A DNA stretch of 5,577 nucleotides, taken from assembly GCA_000433115.1 (NCBI GenBank), contig FR892192.1, positions 34,352-39,928 on the forward strand, written 5' to 3'. The notes under the pieces are model-generated. The model was not told where the DNA came from and searched no databases. It saw only the letters and a program-made list of their open reading frames with translations. Every line of letters starts with the position of its first letter. Position 1 is the first letter of the stretch. A program made the position numbers and the translations under genes. Below, piece by piece: positions 5,559 to 5,577 of the stretch. The stretch is from Ruminococcus sp. CAG:382 (GTDB lineage Bacteria > Bacillota > Clostridia > Oscillospirales > CAG-382).

Positions 5559-5577
5559 GAACCCCCGAAATCTCATG

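Overview
The window reads as a core chromosomal segment of a spore-forming Firmicute, most likely class Clostridia and possibly an Oscillospiraceae/Ruminococcaceae-type gut anaerobe. The reasons are the YtvI-type membrane protein, the M50 peptidase-scpA-scpB-DUF2953 gene order, an independent-type phosphoglycerate mutase, sigma-A-like promoters, strong AGGAGG-like ribosome sites at some starts, and Clostridia-like tRNA-Gln and tRNA-Glu sequences with encoded CCA. The taxonomic placement is inference, because no search was run.

Layout. All protein genes lie on the minus strand, so transcription runs from right to left. From right to left they are ytvI (start 5136), gpmI (start 3954), an M50 site-2-protease-like gene (start 2253), scpA, scpB, and a DUF2953-like gene cut by the left edge. 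At the right end two tRNA genes lie on the plus strand, divergent from ytvI: tRNA-Glu(CTC) and tRNA-Gln(CTG).

Regulation. A well-formed promoter (TTGTAA, 17 bp, TATAAT) sits between ytvI and gpmI. It probably drives gpmI and, by read-through, the tightly packed M50-scpA-scpB-DUF2953 genes, which overlap by 13, 4 and 4 bp. A second strong promoter (TTGACA, 17 bp, TATCAT, with A-tracts upstream) drives tRNA-Glu. A hairpin without a T-run lies between gpmI and the M50 gene. No clear promoter was found for ytvI.

How the genes work together. GpmI is a glycolytic/gluconeogenic enzyme. ScpA and ScpB form the kleisin and winged-helix subunits of the SMC condensin. The M50 protein is a predicted intramembrane metalloprotease, DUF2953 is a predicted membrane-anchored protein often found near sporulation genes, and YtvI is a polytopic membrane protein linked to sporulation. 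The two tRNAs both have C at position 34, and in most Firmicutes both are charged with glutamate by GluRS.

No mobile element, CRISPR array, defence system or broken gene was found, and I see no new biological system here. The points worth a second look are small: intergenic hairpins, the tRNA spacer, start-site corrections, and the linkage of glycolysis with chromosome condensation.
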